From positions 25,491-89,490 of the forward strand of contig CADACW010000012.1 of the NCBI GenBank assembly GCA_902786565.1: a stretch of DNA of 64,000 nucleotides, read 5' to 3'. This DNA comes from an uncultured Prevotellaceae bacterium (GTDB lineage: Bacteria > Bacteroidota > Bacteroidia > Bacteroidales > Bacteroidaceae). The position numbers were made by a program, and so were the translations under genes. Positions 1-9,664 of this stretch are shown here, piece after piece. Within the stretch, counting starts at the first letter, position 1; each line of letters opens with the position of its first letter. The notes under the pieces were generated by a model. It was not told the origin of the DNA, did not search any database, and was given only the letters and a program-made list of their open reading frames with translations.

Positions 1-2
1 CA

Positions 3-503
3 CTGGCTGCAATCACTATGATGGGATGCAAAACGAATATGACAACCACTACCGTGACACCAGAACCGGCTCCTGCAACAGAGAAGAAACCCAAGACGAT
101 GCCGCAGGGCCGACTGCTGGAAGTGGACTACAAGGAGCGCGGAATGAGAATGCCGGCATTTGGCGATTTCCAGCTGAACCGCCGCTCAGGCACCCCCACC
201 CTCTCTTTCTACCACTGGAGTGAAAAGAAGGTAATAGAGGTGCCTGACTCGCTTTTCGATGTGGCCCGCCGCATTATGGAAGAGGAGAAAATGTACGAGT
301 ATGACTCTTACTACGACAAAACGCCCAAGGGCGAAAGGATCCTTGACGGTACGCGATGGGATTTCTCCGCTTACTTTGAGGGCAAACAGTACATCTCATC
401 CGGCGGCTTCGACACCTGGCCCCAAAACGTAAATGGTATTCGCCGCCTCGTCAAACTGCTGACAGAAGCGGCCAAGACTGGCACACAGGGCGAAGAAGAG
501 TAA
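3..503 (+). CDS. Putative lipoprotein, 5' end outside the window
   Basis: The frame is open to the window edge. Before the first ATG it reads LAAIT-MMGC, which looks like the end of a lipoprotein signal peptide with a lipobox cysteine, encoded at 27-29. The gene therefore probably starts upstream of the window, and the ATG at 18 is not the true start. The visible mature part, about 157 residues, has a Thr/Pro-rich linker after the cysteine, then a charged soluble domain ending in EGEEE-like acidic residues. I do not recognise the domain. It is convergent with trpS, 15 bp away. The protein is probably anchored in a membrane and faces the periplasm or surface; function is unknown. Confidence 0.6.
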   Translation: MAAITMMGCKTNMTTTTVTPEPAPATEKKPKTMPQGRLLEVDYKERGMRMPAFGDFQLNRRSGTPTLSFYHWSEKKVIEVPDSLFDVARRIMEEEKMYEYDSYYDKTPKGERILDGTRWDFSAYFEGKQYISSGGFDTWPQNVNGIRRLVKLLTEAAKTGTQGEEE

Positions 504-518
504 CTGCACTCTCACCCT

Positions 519-1607
519 TCACTTCCCGCTCTGGAACATCTCAGTATGCTGGCGGATAAGCTCAGTGTCGTTGAAGTAGTCAATCTTCATGGCCTGACGC
601 ACCTCGCTCATAGTCTGGCATGCCACCTCACGGGCCTGTTCTGTGCCCTTGCGCAACATTTCGTACACGCCGGGTATGTCCTTCTCAAACTCACGGCGAC
701 GCTCACGCATCGGAGCAAGGAACTGCTGCAGCACCTCGTTGAGGAACTTCTTGCACTTCATATCGCCCAGACCGCCCCGACGGTAATGTTCCTTCAGCTC
801 GTCCAAGTTCTGGTACTCTGGCCAGAAGTTCTTGAAGTCGTCCTCACATGAGAAAGCATCAAGATAGGTGAAGACGGCATTCCCCTCTACATGGCCGGGG
901 TCACTCACATTCAGGTGCAAGGGGTCAGTGTACATCGAGCGCACCTTTTGCCACACCTCGTCGGCACTATCTGAGAGATAAATGCAGTTGCCCAGGCTCT
1001 TCGACATTTTCTCCTTGCCGTCGGTACCGGGCAGACGGCGTGCCGTCTGGTTCTCAGGCAGCATAATCTCTGGCTCCACCAACACGGGAGCATAGATTTG
1101 GTTGAAGCGGCGCACCAGTTCACGCGTCACCTCCAACATGGGCTCCTGGTCTTCGCCGGCAGGCACGGTAGTGGCCTTGAACAGAGTGATGTCAGCAGCC
1201 TGCGACACAGGATAGCAGAAGAATCCCAGCGGGATGTTGGCCTCGAAGTTTCTCATCTTTATCTCGGTCTTCACAGTAGGGTTCCTCTGCACCCTCGACA
1301 CGGTGATGAGATTCATCAGATAGGTGGTCAGCTCTGCCAGTTCGGGTATATGGCTCTGTATGAAGAGCGTGCACTTTGCTGGGTCCAGTCCGGCAGCCAG
1401 CCAGTCAAGGGCCACCTGTATGATGCTCTGGCGCAGTTTCTCAGGGTTTTCGGCATTGTCGGTAAGTGCCTGTACGTCGGCCATAAACACGAACATACGC
1501 TCGTAGCCACCAGCGTTTTGCAGTTCCACGCGTCGTTTCAGCGAACCCACATAGTGGCCCAAGTGCAGTTTTCCTGTAGGACGGTCGCCCGTCAATATCA
1601 CTTTCAT
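519..1607 (-). CDS. trpS: Tryptophanyl-tRNA synthetase
   Basis: Class I aminoacyl-tRNA synthetase that charges tRNA-Trp with tryptophan in the cytoplasm. The HIGH-type motif HLGH is at residues 15-18, after the strand [11 protein letters not shown]. The KMSKS loop is at residues 200-204 ([11 protein letters not shown]). The length of 362 residues is slightly longer than the compact bacterial form of about 330, which suggests small insertions. The ATG at 1605-1607 is the first in frame. The gene lies 29 bp downstream of an acyl-CoA ligase gene on the same strand and may be co-transcribed with it. No tryptophan-rich leader or T-box was seen upstream. Confidence 0.95.
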   Translation of the reverse strand: MKVILTGDRPTGKLHLGHYVGSLKRRVELQNAGGYERMFVFMADVQALTDNAENPEKLRQSIIQVALDWLAAGLDPAKCTLFIQSHIPELAELTTYLMNLITVSRVQRNPTVKTEIKMRNFEANIPLGFFCYPVSQAADITLFKATTVPAGEDQEPMLEVTRELVRRFNQIYAPVLVEPEIMLPENQTARRLPGTDGKEKMSKSLGNCIYLSDSADEVWQKVRSMYTDPLHLNVSDPGHVEGNAVFTYLDAFSCEDDFKNFWPEYQNLDELKEHYRRGGLGDMKCKKFLNEVLQQFLAPMRERRREFEKDIPGVYEMLRKGTEQAREVACQTMSEVRQAMKIDYFNDTELIRQHTEMFQSGK

Positions 1608-1636
1608 TTTGTTCCTAATATTAATTTGTTTATTAC

Positions 1637-3304
1637 TTACTGATAGAGGTAGCGCTTGATGCTCTTCTTCGGCGTTTTTGCAAACTCCTCGTTGTGAATC
1701 ACTATCTCACTGATCTTCTCGTAGGCCGGCAAAAGCTCGTTCAGCGTGTTACGGTTTTGCTCCATAATGCCCTCCAGGTCTTCCTTGGTGAAGTTCAGGT
1801 TCCGGGCCTCGTCCAGATCGGGATGCACCAGCGCCACGAGTTTGTTCTCACGCTGCACCACGATGCTCTCCACCACCATCGCCATCGAGTTCAACTTGTC
1901 CTCTATCTCCTCCGGATAGATGTTTTGGCCGCTGGGGCCCAACAGCATGTTCTTCGAGCGTCCGTTGATGTAGACATTGCCGTTGATATCCATGGTGCCC
2001 AGGTCGCCGGTGTGGTACCAGCCGTCCTTGTCGATGGCCTCCCGCGTGGCTTCCTCGTTTTTATAGTAGCCCAGCATCACGTTCAGGCCCTTGGCCAAAA
2101 TCTCTCCCGGCACGGTCTGCGGGTCGGGCGAGTCAATTTTCACCTTCATGTGAAGCACCTCTCTGCCGCAGGAGCCCGGCGCAAAGGTGTGCCAGTCGCT
2201 ATAGCAGATAATAGGTGCACACTCCGTAGCGCCGAAGCCCACGGTATAGGGGAAGTTGATGCGCTTGAGGAACTGCTCCACCTCCTGGTTGAAGGCGGCG
2301 CCGCCAATGATAATCTCGTACATATTTCCGCCGAATGCCTTCAGCACTTCCTGGCAAATCATCTCACGCACTTTCTGTGAAATAATAGGCATCTGCAGCA
2401 GCAGACGCATACGGTTGTTCTGAATCTTGGGGAACACCTTCTTTCTGACAATCTTCTCGATGACCAGCGGCACGGCAATGACCACACGGGGCTTCACCTC
2501 GGCCAGTGCCTGGGCGATGATGGCCGGCGACGGCGTGCGGTTGAGGTAATAGACGTGGCAGCCGTGCAGGAACTCGAAGATAAACTCGAAGGCCATGCCA
2601 TACATATGGGCCATGGGAAGGATGGAGATGATGCTGTCTCCCTGGTGGATAGTCTTTCCCAGCACATTGCAGGCAAAATCGTAGTTCGACCACAGGGCAC
2701 GGTATGGCAGCATCACACCCTTTGAGAAACCGGTAGTGCCGCTGGTGTAGTTGATCAGCGCCATTTCTTCAGGACTGCTCTCTATGTAGTAGTTCACGTG
2801 CTCCTGCCGGAAATACTTGGGGAACTTCTGACCATAGAGTGCATTCAGGTTTTCGCGGGCGTAGGTCAGCTTCTCAGAGCGCGACAGGATGACGGAGAAG
2901 TCGGTACTGCGGATGATGCCCTCCAGATGTGGCATCTGCTCCGGGTCGATGGTTCCTGCCACATGGTCGCCGGCAAAGAGCAACTTGGCATCGCTATGGT
3001 TCACTATATTGTGTATCTGCTCAGCCATAAACTCGTGCAGAATGGGCACAGCCACAGCACCATAGGTCAGCGTGGCCAAGAAGGCCACAGCCCACTGGCT
3101 GCTGTTGCGACCGCAAAGGGCAATCTTGTCGCCCTTCTGGATGCCAGAGTTTTCAAACAAAATATGCACTTTTTCAATCTTCCGGGCCACATCGTGGTAC
3201 TGCAGCGTCTGGCCTTTATAGTCGGTCAGCGCGTCCTTGTCCCAGAACTCGATAATGCTTTTTTGTATGAGTTCGTTAAAACTTGGTATTTGTTCCATAG
3301 TCAT
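1637..3304 (-). CDS. AMP-forming acyl-CoA ligase (paralogue 1)
   Basis: Member of the ANL adenylate-forming family, closest by eye to long-chain fatty-acid CoA ligases. These activate a carboxylic acid through an acyl-AMP and transfer it to CoA. Seen: P-loop [11 protein letters not shown] near residue 187, a GFGATECAP segment typical of the adenylate pocket, the GWYHTGDLG motif, and the C-terminal [11 protein letters not shown] holding the catalytic lysine region. There is no signal peptide, so it is cytosolic. Start is ATG 3304 or ATG 3298 (MEQIPSF); both overlap the end of the preceding paralogue. The two genes are clearly a tandem duplication. The substrate cannot be deduced; a fatty acid is the usual one for this subfamily. 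Confidence 0.85.
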   Translation of the reverse strand: MTMEQIPSFNELIQKSIIEFWDKDALTDYKGQTLQYHDVARKIEKVHILFENSGIQKGDKIALCGRNSSQWAVAFLATLTYGAVAVPILHEFMAEQIHNIVNHSDAKLLFAGDHVAGTIDPEQMPHLEGIIRSTDFSVILSRSEKLTYARENLNALYGQKFPKYFRQEHVNYYIESSPEEMALINYTSGTTGFSKGVMLPYRALWSNYDFACNVLGKTIHQGDSIISILPMAHMYGMAFEFIFEFLHGCHVYYLNRTPSPAIIAQALAEVKPRVVIAVPLVIEKIVRKKVFPKIQNNRMRLLLQMPIISQKVREMICQEVLKAFGGNMYEIIIGGAAFNQEVEQFLKRINFPYTVGFGATECAPIICYSDWHTFAPGSCGREVLHMKVKIDSPDPQTVPGEILAKGLNVMLGYYKNEEATREAIDKDGWYHTGDLGTMDINGNVYINGRSKNMLLGPSGQNIYPEEIEDKLNSMAMVVESIVVQRENKLVALVHPDLDEARNLNFTKEDLEGIMEQNRNTLNELLPAYEKISEIVIHNEEFAKTPKKSIKRYLYQ

Positions 3305-4952
3305 TATAAAGGTAACGTTTTATGCTTTTCTTAGGTGTTTTCTGAAATTCTTCGTTGCGCAGGATGATTTGTGCTATGCGGCAATAGGCAGGCAACTGCG
3401 TGTTCAGGTTCAGGTGGTTCTGCTCCATGATGGCCTCCAGCCCCTCGTGGTCAATCATCGCTGCCTCGTCCTGGTCGGGATAGACCAGTGCCACCAGCTT
3501 CTCGCCTTTCTGCACCACCAGGCTCTCACTCACCATAGGCATAGAGTTCAGCCGGTCTTCTATCTCCTCCGGATAGACGTTCTGCCCATTGGCGCCCAAG
3601 AGCATGTTCTTGATGCGCCCACGTATGTAGATGTTTCCGGCATAGTCCATGGTGCCCAGGTCGCCGGTGTGGTACCAGCCGTCCTTGTCTATGGCCTCAC
3701 GGGTGGCCTCCTCGTTCTTATAGTAGCCCAGCATCACATTGGTGCCCCGCGCCACAATCTCGCCTGGCACATTGGCGGGGTCGGGACTTAGTATGCGCAC
3801 TTCCATATTGTCGATGGCACAACCGCACGAACCGGCAGCAAACTCGTGCCAGTCACGATAGCTGATGAGCGGTGCGCACTCCGTGGCGCCATAGCCTACG
3901 GTCAGGGGGAAACCGATGCTCAGCAGAAACTCCTCGACCTCTTTCGACAGGGCTGCGCCGCCCACAATCACCTCGTAGGTGCGGCCTCCAAAGGCCTCCA
4001 TCACCTTCTGGCAGATGCGTTCTTTCACCCTGTCACTCACCACGGGAAGGGCCAACAGCAGCTTCATCCGGTTGGTCTGCAGGATGGGGAAGACGCGCTT
4101 GCGCACTATCTTCTCAATGATGAGCGGCACCGAGATGATGAGCGCCGGCTTCACATCGGTAAATGCCTTGGCAATGAGCGACGGCGACGGCAGGCGATTG
4201 AGGAAAAACAGGTGACAACCGTTGCAGAAACCGAAAATGAACTCTATGGAAAGTCCGTACATATGGGCCATGGGCAGTATGTCAAGCATCGGGCTGCCCG
4301 GCTTCACTTGGCTGCCCAGCCGCCGCAGGCAGAAGTCCAGATTGCCCCACAGGGCGCGGTATGGCAGCATCACCCCCTTTGAGAAGCCAGTGGTGCCGCT
4401 GGTGTAGTTGATAAGCGCCAGCTCCTCAGGATCGTCCACGTGATAGTTCACATGCGACTTTGCGAAAGAATAAGGGTATTTGTTGCCGAACATTAAATTA
4501 AGATGTTCACGCGCATAAGTGAGGCGCTCCGAGCGGGAGACCATCAGCGAAAAGTCGGGCAAGTTGATGATGCCTTCGAGAGCCGGCATGCTGTCGGGGT
4601 TGATGTCCTTGGCAATAAAGTCGCCCACGAAGAGCAATCTGGCCTCCGAGTGGTTCACCACATTGTGAATCTGCTCGCTATTGAACTCATGAAGTATAGG
4701 CACCACTACGGCGCCATAAGTCAGCGTAGACAAAAAAGCCACAGCCCAATGTGCGGAGTTGCGACCACAAATGGCAATCTTGTCGCCAGGCCCTATGCCG
4801 CAGTTCTCAAAGAGAATGTGCAGCTTTTCTATTTTACGCGCCACATCGTGAAACTGGAGTGTCTGCCCCTCATAATCGGTCAGAGCGTCTGAATCCCAGT
4901 TGTTTACAATGGCGTCTTGTATGTATTTATTGAAACCAGAACCAATGTTCAT
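3276..4952 (-). CDS. AMP-forming acyl-CoA ligase (paralogue 2)
   Basis: Second ANL-family ligase of 558 residues, alignable throughout with its downstream neighbour: the same [12 protein letters not shown]-loop, [18 protein letters not shown] and [12 protein letters not shown] motifs. I chose ATG 4952 (MNIGSGFNKY) rather than the upstream in-frame start, because the upstream stretch is promoter DNA that includes a TACCTTTG box. The C-terminus runs about ten residues past the point where paralogue 1 stops and overlaps the start of that gene, so translation may be coupled. It is probably a cytosolic fatty-acid activating enzyme, and this promoter probably also serves paralogue 1 and trpS. Confidence 0.85.
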   Translation of the reverse strand: MNIGSGFNKYIQDAIVNNWDSDALTDYEGQTLQFHDVARKIEKLHILFENCGIGPGDKIAICGRNSAHWAVAFLSTLTYGAVVVPILHEFNSEQIHNVVNHSEARLLFVGDFIAKDINPDSMPALEGIINLPDFSLMVSRSERLTYAREHLNLMFGNKYPYSFAKSHVNYHVDDPEELALINYTSGTTGFSKGVMLPYRALWGNLDFCLRRLGSQVKPGSPMLDILPMAHMYGLSIEFIFGFCNGCHLFFLNRLPSPSLIAKAFTDVKPALIISVPLIIEKIVRKRVFPILQTNRMKLLLALPVVSDRVKERICQKVMEAFGGRTYEVIVGGAALSKEVEEFLLSIGFPLTVGYGATECAPLISYRDWHEFAAGSCGCAIDNMEVRILSPDPANVPGEIVARGTNVMLGYYKNEEATREAIDKDGWYHTGDLGTMDYAGNIYIRGRIKNMLLGANGQNVYPEEIEDRLNSMPMVSESLVVQKGEKLVALVYPDQDEAAMIDHEGLEAIMEQNHLNLNTQLPAYCRIAQIILRNEEFQKTPKKSIKRYLYNDYGTNTKF

Positions 4953-4975
4953 TGCACAATTTTCAAAATTTTGTG

Positions 4976-5007
4976 CAAAGGTACATCGTTTTCTGCACAA
5001 ATCCAAA
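4976..5007 (-). promoter_or_regulatory. Bacteroidetes-type promoter for the ligase genes
   Basis: On the minus strand TTTG (5007-5004) is followed after 20 bp by TACCTTTG (4983-4976), matching the Bacteroidetes -33/-7 consensus. The ATG lies about 23 bp downstream. Confidence 0.7.
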
Positions 5008-5059
5008 AAAAAAGTGCAGTTTTTTCCACATTAACGTATTTTAAAGAACAGCCTCATTC

Positions 5060-5146
5060 AAAGATAACCGCCAGTTATATGGTATATAAGTGCCAGTTAT
5101 ATGGTATATAAGTGCCAGTTATATGGTATATAAGTGCCGGTTATCT
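5060..5146. repeat. 22-bp-period palindromic element, three-unit variant
   Basis: Three perfect 22-bp direct repeats at 5071-5092, 5093-5114 and 5115-5136 are bounded by inverted arms GATAACCG (5063-5070) and CGGTTATC (5138-5145). Each unit holds an imperfect palindrome, TTATATGGTATATAA. The architecture (11-bp left flank, 22-bp units, 10-bp right flank) matches the 65-bp elements at 20411, 27221 and 37787. It sits between the glycerate kinase stop and the ligase promoter and has no coding potential. Confidence 0.85.
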
Positions 5147-5156
5147 CCCAAAGTTA

Positions 5157-6224
5157 TTATGTGATGGAGCACATTATGGACGATAAATTACGTTTGGCCA
5201 CTTCGGGCTTGATGGCTTCTGAAAGGGGAAGTTCTGAGGGATTGATGCACATTACCTGCGAGAATCCGGCATCGAGCAGCAACTGGCGGTCGGCTATGCA
5301 GCCTGCAACGAGGCAGACAGGGACTTGATGGGCCTTGGCCCGCTGGAGGATGCCGTAGGGCAACTTGCCCATTAGTGTCTGGCGGTCGGCCGACCCTTCG
5401 CCAGTGATGACAAGCGAGGCTCCGGCCAGCATATCGTCGAAGTGGACGGCATCGAGCAGCAAGTCGATGCCTGGACGGCAAGTGGCTCCAAGATACTGTA
5501 GGAAAGCATAGCCCAAGCCTCCGGCGGCTCCTGCGCCAGGCGCGTTCTGACGGTCGAAGCCAAAGTGGCGGGCAGAGATGGCAGCAAACCGACGGGCACG
5601 GTCATCGAGACGGCGCACCACGTCGGGAGTGGCCCCTTTCTGCGGGGCAAAGACACAGGCGGCCCCACGCTCGCCACAAAGCGGATTGTTGACATCGGTG
5701 GCAATGGTGAAACTCACACCGTCAAGCGCCCGCACATCGTCCCAGGTGCCATGCTTGGCAAAGGCGTCGATGATGGCCCGAATCATGCCGATGCCACAGT
5801 CGCTGGTGGCACTGCCTCCTAATCCCACGATGATGCGGCGGCACCCTCGGCTCACGGCGTCGGCCACAAGCTGGCCCGTTCCGTAGGTAGAGGTCAGCAG
5901 GGGGTTGCGCTCTTCGGACGAGAGCAGCTCCAGTCCACTGGCCTTGGCCATTTCGATGACGGCACTATCGCCACATACCAGATAGCAGGCGGTGACGGGG
6001 CGCATCAGGGGGTCGCGCACCGTCAATTCTGCAAGGTCGCCCCCCACAGCACTACGAAAGGCTTCTATCCAACCCTCGCCACCATCGCTGACCGGAATCT
6101 GGACCACGTCGGCATCGGAGAAACGGGATAAAAGGCCCTCGGCAGCCGCCTGGTTAGCCTCCTGCGAGGTCAGGCAGCCTTTGAAAGAGTCGATGGCTAT
6201 GATGGCACGATGGCAAAGGTTCAT
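5157..6224 (-). CDS. glxK: Glycerate kinase
   Basis: Glycerate 2-kinase family (GarK/GlxK type), phosphorylating D-glycerate with ATP and feeding it into glycolysis. Seen: the N-terminal AIDSFKGCLTSQEAN motif of the family, GDGGEGW-like SDGGEGWIEA near residue 47, the glycine-rich VGLGGSATSDCGIGM segment, and GAGAAGGLGYA. The length of 355 residues is near the usual 370-380. The ATG at 6224 overlaps the recG stop in an ATGA arrangement, so it is translationally coupled and forms the last gene of the long minus-strand run that begins near 16.8 kb. Soluble, cytoplasmic. Confidence 0.92.
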   Translation of the reverse strand: MNLCHRAIIAIDSFKGCLTSQEANQAAAEGLLSRFSDADVVQIPVSDGGEGWIEAFRSAVGGDLAELTVRDPLMRPVTACYLVCGDSAVIEMAKASGLELLSSEERNPLLTSTYGTGQLVADAVSRGCRRIIVGLGGSATSDCGIGMIRAIIDAFAKHGTWDDVRALDGVSFTIATDVNNPLCGERGAACVFAPQKGATPDVVRRLDDRARRFAAISARHFGFDRQNAPGAGAAGGLGYAFLQYLGATCRPGIDLLLDAVHFDDMLAGASLVITGEGSADRQTLMGKLPYGILQRAKAHQVPVCLVAGCIADRQLLLDAGFSQVMCINPSELPLSEAIKPEVAKRNLSSIMCSIT

Positions 6225-8446
6225 GAGATGGCAGACCAGTTGATGTCGGTTTTACGTATTTCGCTGAGTCGCTGCCAGAGAGACTGATATTTGGCGGAAT
6301 TGCATTGCGGATCTTCGCCGATGACGATGGCAGCCTCGTCGCGAGCCATCTGCACCAGCTGGCCGTCGCGGGCAATGTCGGCAATCTTCAGGTCGAAAGC
6401 CATGCCGCTCTGCTGCGTGCCCTCCAGGTCGCCGGGGCCTCGCAGCTTGAGGTCTGCCTCGGCAATTCGGAAACCGTCGTTGGTCTCGCACATGATGTCG
6501 ATACGCTTCCTGGTGACCTCCGACAGTTTGTAGTTGGTGACGAGGAAGCAGAAACTTTGCTCGGCGCCACGCCCCACCCTGCCCCTCAACTGATGCAGCT
6601 GTGAGAGGCCGAAGCGCTGGGCGTCGATGATGACCATCACGGAGGCGTTGGGCACATTGACACCCACCTCTATGACGGTAGTGGCCACGAGTATCTGCGT
6701 CTGTCCGCTGACGAAGCGTTGCATTTCTTCCTCCTTGTCATGGGCGTTCATCCGTCCGTGCACTTTGCTGAGACGGTATTCGGGAAAGACCTGACAGAGG
6801 GTTTCAAAGCCTTGCTCCAGATTCTTCAAGTCCATCTTTTCGCTCTCCTCAATCAGGGGGAAGACAAAATAGACCTGGCGTCCTGCCTGGATTTGGCGTC
6901 GGATGCCGTCGTAGAGCGAGGTCATGCGGCTGTCGAAGACATGGACGGTCTGTATGGGTTTGCGCCCTGGCGGCAGTTCGTCGATGACGCTCACGTCGAG
7001 GTCACCGTAGAGTGTCATAGCCAATGTGCGGGGAATAGGCGTGGCCGTCATTACGAGCACGTGGGGGATAGCGCCGACTGCAGCCCCACCCCCGGCCCCT
7101 CCCGCTGTGGGGAGGGGAGTGGTTACATTTGTCTGCTGGTTAGTGTGCATACTCCCCTCCCCCTCGCGGGAGGGGTTGGGGGTGGGGCTGCTTTTTCCCC
7201 ATAGCTTGGCCCTTTGGGCTACGCCGAAACGGTGCTGCTCGTCGATGACGACGAGGCCGAGACGGCTGAACTGCACGGTGTCTTCGATAACGGCATGGGT
7301 GCCCACCAGTATCTGCACGCTGCCGTCGAGGAGGCCAGCGAGCACTTCTTTCCGCTTTTTGCCCTTGATGATGCCGGTGAGCAGCTCCACACGGATGTCC
7401 ATTCCGGTCAGAAGTTCGCGTAAGGTGGCCAGGTGCTGCTCGGCCAGAATCTCGGTGGGTGCCATCATGCAGGCCTGGAAGCCGTTGTCCAGGGCAATGA
7501 GCATGGCCATCAGGGCCACAAGGGTCTTGCCGCTGCCCACATCGCCTTGTAGCAGGCGGTTCATCTGTCGGCCGGAGCGCATATCGCTCCTGATTTCGTG
7601 CATCACGCGCTTCTGCGCCCCAGTGAGACTGAAGGGCAGGCATTGGTAATAGAAGGTGTTGAAGATATCGCCAATTCGCGGAAAGACGAAGCCCAAGTAT
7701 TTGCGGCGCTGGTCACTGGCATACCGCAGAATGTTGAGCTGAACGAAGAAGAGCTCCTCGAACTTCAAGCGCACACGCGCCTGCGACAGCTGCTTGGCAT
7801 CAGGTGGATAATGGATGGCGCGCAGAGCCTGGTCGCGGCTGACGAGGTGGAGTTTGGACGTGATGAAGGGGGGGATGGTCTCCGGCAGGGGCTGAGTGAG
7901 TTTGTCTAACAGATTGTGGACGAGCCGCTCAACACCCTTCGAAGTGAGATTGCTCTTCTTCATCTTCTCCGTAGTGTTGTAGTAAGGACGCATGCCCAGA
8001 CTTTTATCGTCAAGTTCGGTGCTGTCGGCCCCGAATTCATCAACGTCGGGATGCTGTATCTGGATGCGGTTGTTGAACACAGAAGGCCGGCCGAAGACCA
8101 GATACTGACGGCCGACCTTATAATGTTCGCGGGCATACTTGCCCCCATTGAACCAGACCAAGTCCATCAGGGCAGTGCCGTCGGTAAAATGGGCAACCAC
8201 CCGCTCTTTGTGGACACCCATGGAGAAGGTCTCGAAACTGAGTATGTGGCCAACGACTTGGACGAAGGCCATGTCGCCCGTCAACTCGCTCACCTTGTAG
8301 ACTTTCGAGCGGTCCACGTACTTATAGGGGAAATACTCCAGCAGGTCGGCAAAGGTGTTGATGCCCAGTTCTGAACTGAGCAACTTCTTCCTGTTAGGGC
8401 CAACGCCCGTCAGGTACATGATGTCCTGCTGGAGAATGTCGGGCAT
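6221..8446 (-). CDS. recG: ATP-dependent DNA helicase RecG with an in-frame insertion
   Basis: Superfamily 2 helicase that regresses stalled replication forks and processes Holliday junctions. Seen: N-terminal OB/wedge region, Walker A GDVGSGKT, DEQH box near residue 403, TATPIPRT motif III, and the C-terminal helicase motifs with QLRGRVGRG. Length is 741 residues. An insert of about 38 low-complexity residues (around 419-456, SPTPNPSREGEG to PLPTAGGAGGG) separates DEQH from TATP. It is encoded by a GC-rich inverted-repeat element at 7080-7191. The reading frame is preserved, so the protein is probably made, with an extra surface loop. It sits between ribBA (6 bp gap) and glycerate kinase (4 bp overlap). 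Confidence 0.95.
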   Translation of the reverse strand: MPDILQQDIMYLTGVGPNRKKLLSSELGINTFADLLEYFPYKYVDRSKVYKVSELTGDMAFVQVVGHILSFETFSMGVHKERVVAHFTDGTALMDLVWFNGGKYAREHYKVGRQYLVFGRPSVFNNRIQIQHPDVDEFGADSTELDDKSLGMRPYYNTTEKMKKSNLTSKGVERLVHNLLDKLTQPLPETIPPFITSKLHLVSRDQALRAIHYPPDAKQLSQARVRLKFEELFFVQLNILRYASDQRRKYLGFVFPRIGDIFNTFYYQCLPFSLTGAQKRVMHEIRSDMRSGRQMNRLLQGDVGSGKTLVALMAMLIALDNGFQACMMAPTEILAEQHLATLRELLTGMDIRVELLTGIIKGKKRKEVLAGLLDGSVQILVGTHAVIEDTVQFSRLGLVVIDEQHRFGVAQRAKLWGKSSPTPNPSREGEGSMHTNQQTNVTTPLPTAGGAGGGAAVGAIPHVLVMTATPIPRTLAMTLYGDLDVSVIDELPPGRKPIQTVHVFDSRMTSLYDGIRRQIQAGRQVYFVFPLIEESEKMDLKNLEQGFETLCQVFPEYRLSKVHGRMNAHDKEEEMQRFVSGQTQILVATTVIEVGVNVPNASVMVIIDAQRFGLSQLHQLRGRVGRGAEQSFCFLVTNYKLSEVTRKRIDIMCETNDGFRIAEADLKLRGPGDLEGTQQSGMAFDLKIADIARDGQLVQMARDEAAIVIGEDPQCNSAKYQSLWQRLSEIRKTDINWSAIS
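7080..7191. repeat. GC-rich inverted-repeat element inside recG
   Basis: Two 41-bp arms, 7080-7120 and 7151-7191, are inverted copies of each other with 36 of 41 positions matching, separated by a 30-bp spacer. The element lies wholly inside recG and is read in frame. No clear target duplication is visible. The GGGGAGGGG / CCCCTCCCC character matches the palindrome at 25514-25578. Confidence 0.8.
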
Positions 8447-8452
8447 AAAGGA

Positions 8453-9661
8453 TTACAGGTGCAGCGTGTGTCCCATGCGCTGCTTTTTGGTCTGCAGATA
8501 ACGGAGGTTGTACTCGTTGGGCTCTACCTCGATGGCGACGTTCTCTACGATTTCCAGGCCGTAGGCTTCCAATCCGACTCGCTTCACGGGATTGTTGGTC
8601 ATCAGGCGCATCTTGTGCACACCCAAGTGGCGCAGCATCTGAGCACCGCAACCGTAGTCGCGCTCGTCGGCCTTGAACCCTAAGCAGAGGTTGGCATCGA
8701 CAGTGTCGTAGCCCTCCTCCTGAAGGCGATAGGCGGCAAGCTTGTTCATCAGGCCGATGCCACGGCCCTCCTGCTGCATATAGACGATGACGCCTTTGCC
8801 CTCGCGCTCAATCATCTGCATGGCACGGTGCAACTGTTCGCCACAATCGCAACGCTTCGAGCCGAGGATGTCGCCCGTCATACACGAGGAGTGGACACGC
8901 ACCAGTATAGGCTCGTCTTCACGCCACTCACCCTTGATGAGGGCGAAATGCTCCTGACCGCCCACTTTCTGGCGGAAGGGAATGATTCGGAAGTGGCCGT
9001 ACTGCGTGGGGAGGTCGGCCTCTACGCCAACATCGATGAGCGACTCCTGGCGCAGACGGTAGGCAATCAGGTCCTTGATGGTGATAATCTTCAGTCCGTG
9101 TTTTTGGGCGTAGACCTGCAACTGGGGCATACGGGCCATGGTGCCGTCTTCGTTCATGATCTCGATAAGTGCGCCGGCAGGATATAGCCCGGCCAGTTTG
9201 CAGAGGTCGATGGCGGCCTCGGTGTGTCCGCTCCTACGTAGCACGCCATTGTCCTGGGCATAGAGCGGGTTGACGTGGCCGGGGCGTCCGAAGGTCTGCG
9301 GGGTCGAGGATGGGTCGGCCAGCGCTCGGATGGTGGCGGCGCGGTCGTGGGCCGAGACGCCCGTTGTGCAGCCTTCCAGCTTGTCGATGGTAACAGTAAA
9401 AGGGGTGCCAAGTAGTGACGTGTTCTCCTGCACCTGATGGGCCAGTTGCAACTCTTCGCTGCGGCTGATGGTGATAGGGGCACAGAGCACGCCACGGGCA
9501 TTCTTCAGCATGAAGTTCACCATTTCGGGCGTAATCTTCTCGGCGGCACAGATCAGGTCGCCCTCATTCTCGCGGTCTTCATCGTCGACAACGATGACAA
9601 ATTTTCCTTCTCGGAAGTCCTTCACGGCTTCCTCTATGGTTGATAGTTGAGATTGGTTCAT
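8453..9661 (-). CDS. ribBA: Bifunctional DHBP synthase / GTP cyclohydrolase II
   Basis: Supplies both precursors of riboflavin. The N-terminal domain (about residues 1-205) makes 3,4-dihydroxy-2-butanone 4-phosphate from ribulose 5-phosphate and shows the [11 protein letters not shown] acidic motif and GHTEAAIDL. The C-terminal domain (about 206-400) opens GTP and shows [20 protein letters not shown] with the zinc cysteines, plus QQEGRGIGL. Length 402 residues is normal for the fusion. ATG 9661 lies 3 bp after the upstream permease stop. No FMN riboswitch was seen; as an internal operon gene it is probably controlled from the operon promoter. Confidence 0.96.
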   Translation of the reverse strand: MNQSQLSTIEEAVKDFREGKFVIVVDDEDRENEGDLICAAEKITPEMVNFMLKNARGVLCAPITISRSEELQLAHQVQENTSLLGTPFTVTIDKLEGCTTGVSAHDRAATIRALADPSSTPQTFGRPGHVNPLYAQDNGVLRRSGHTEAAIDLCKLAGLYPAGALIEIMNEDGTMARMPQLQVYAQKHGLKIITIKDLIAYRLRQESLIDVGVEADLPTQYGHFRIIPFRQKVGGQEHFALIKGEWREDEPILVRVHSSCMTGDILGSKRCDCGEQLHRAMQMIEREGKGVIVYMQQEGRGIGLMNKLAAYRLQEEGYDTVDANLCLGFKADERDYGCGAQMLRHLGVHKMRLMTNNPVKRVGLEAYGLEIVENVAIEVEPNEYNLRYLQTKKQRMGHTLHL

Positions 9662-9664
9662 ATA

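Noticed and set aside
5060-5146. 22-bp repeats considered as CRISPR or origin iterons
   Set aside because: No spacers, no cas genes, no replication initiator nearby; units are contiguous and palindromic.
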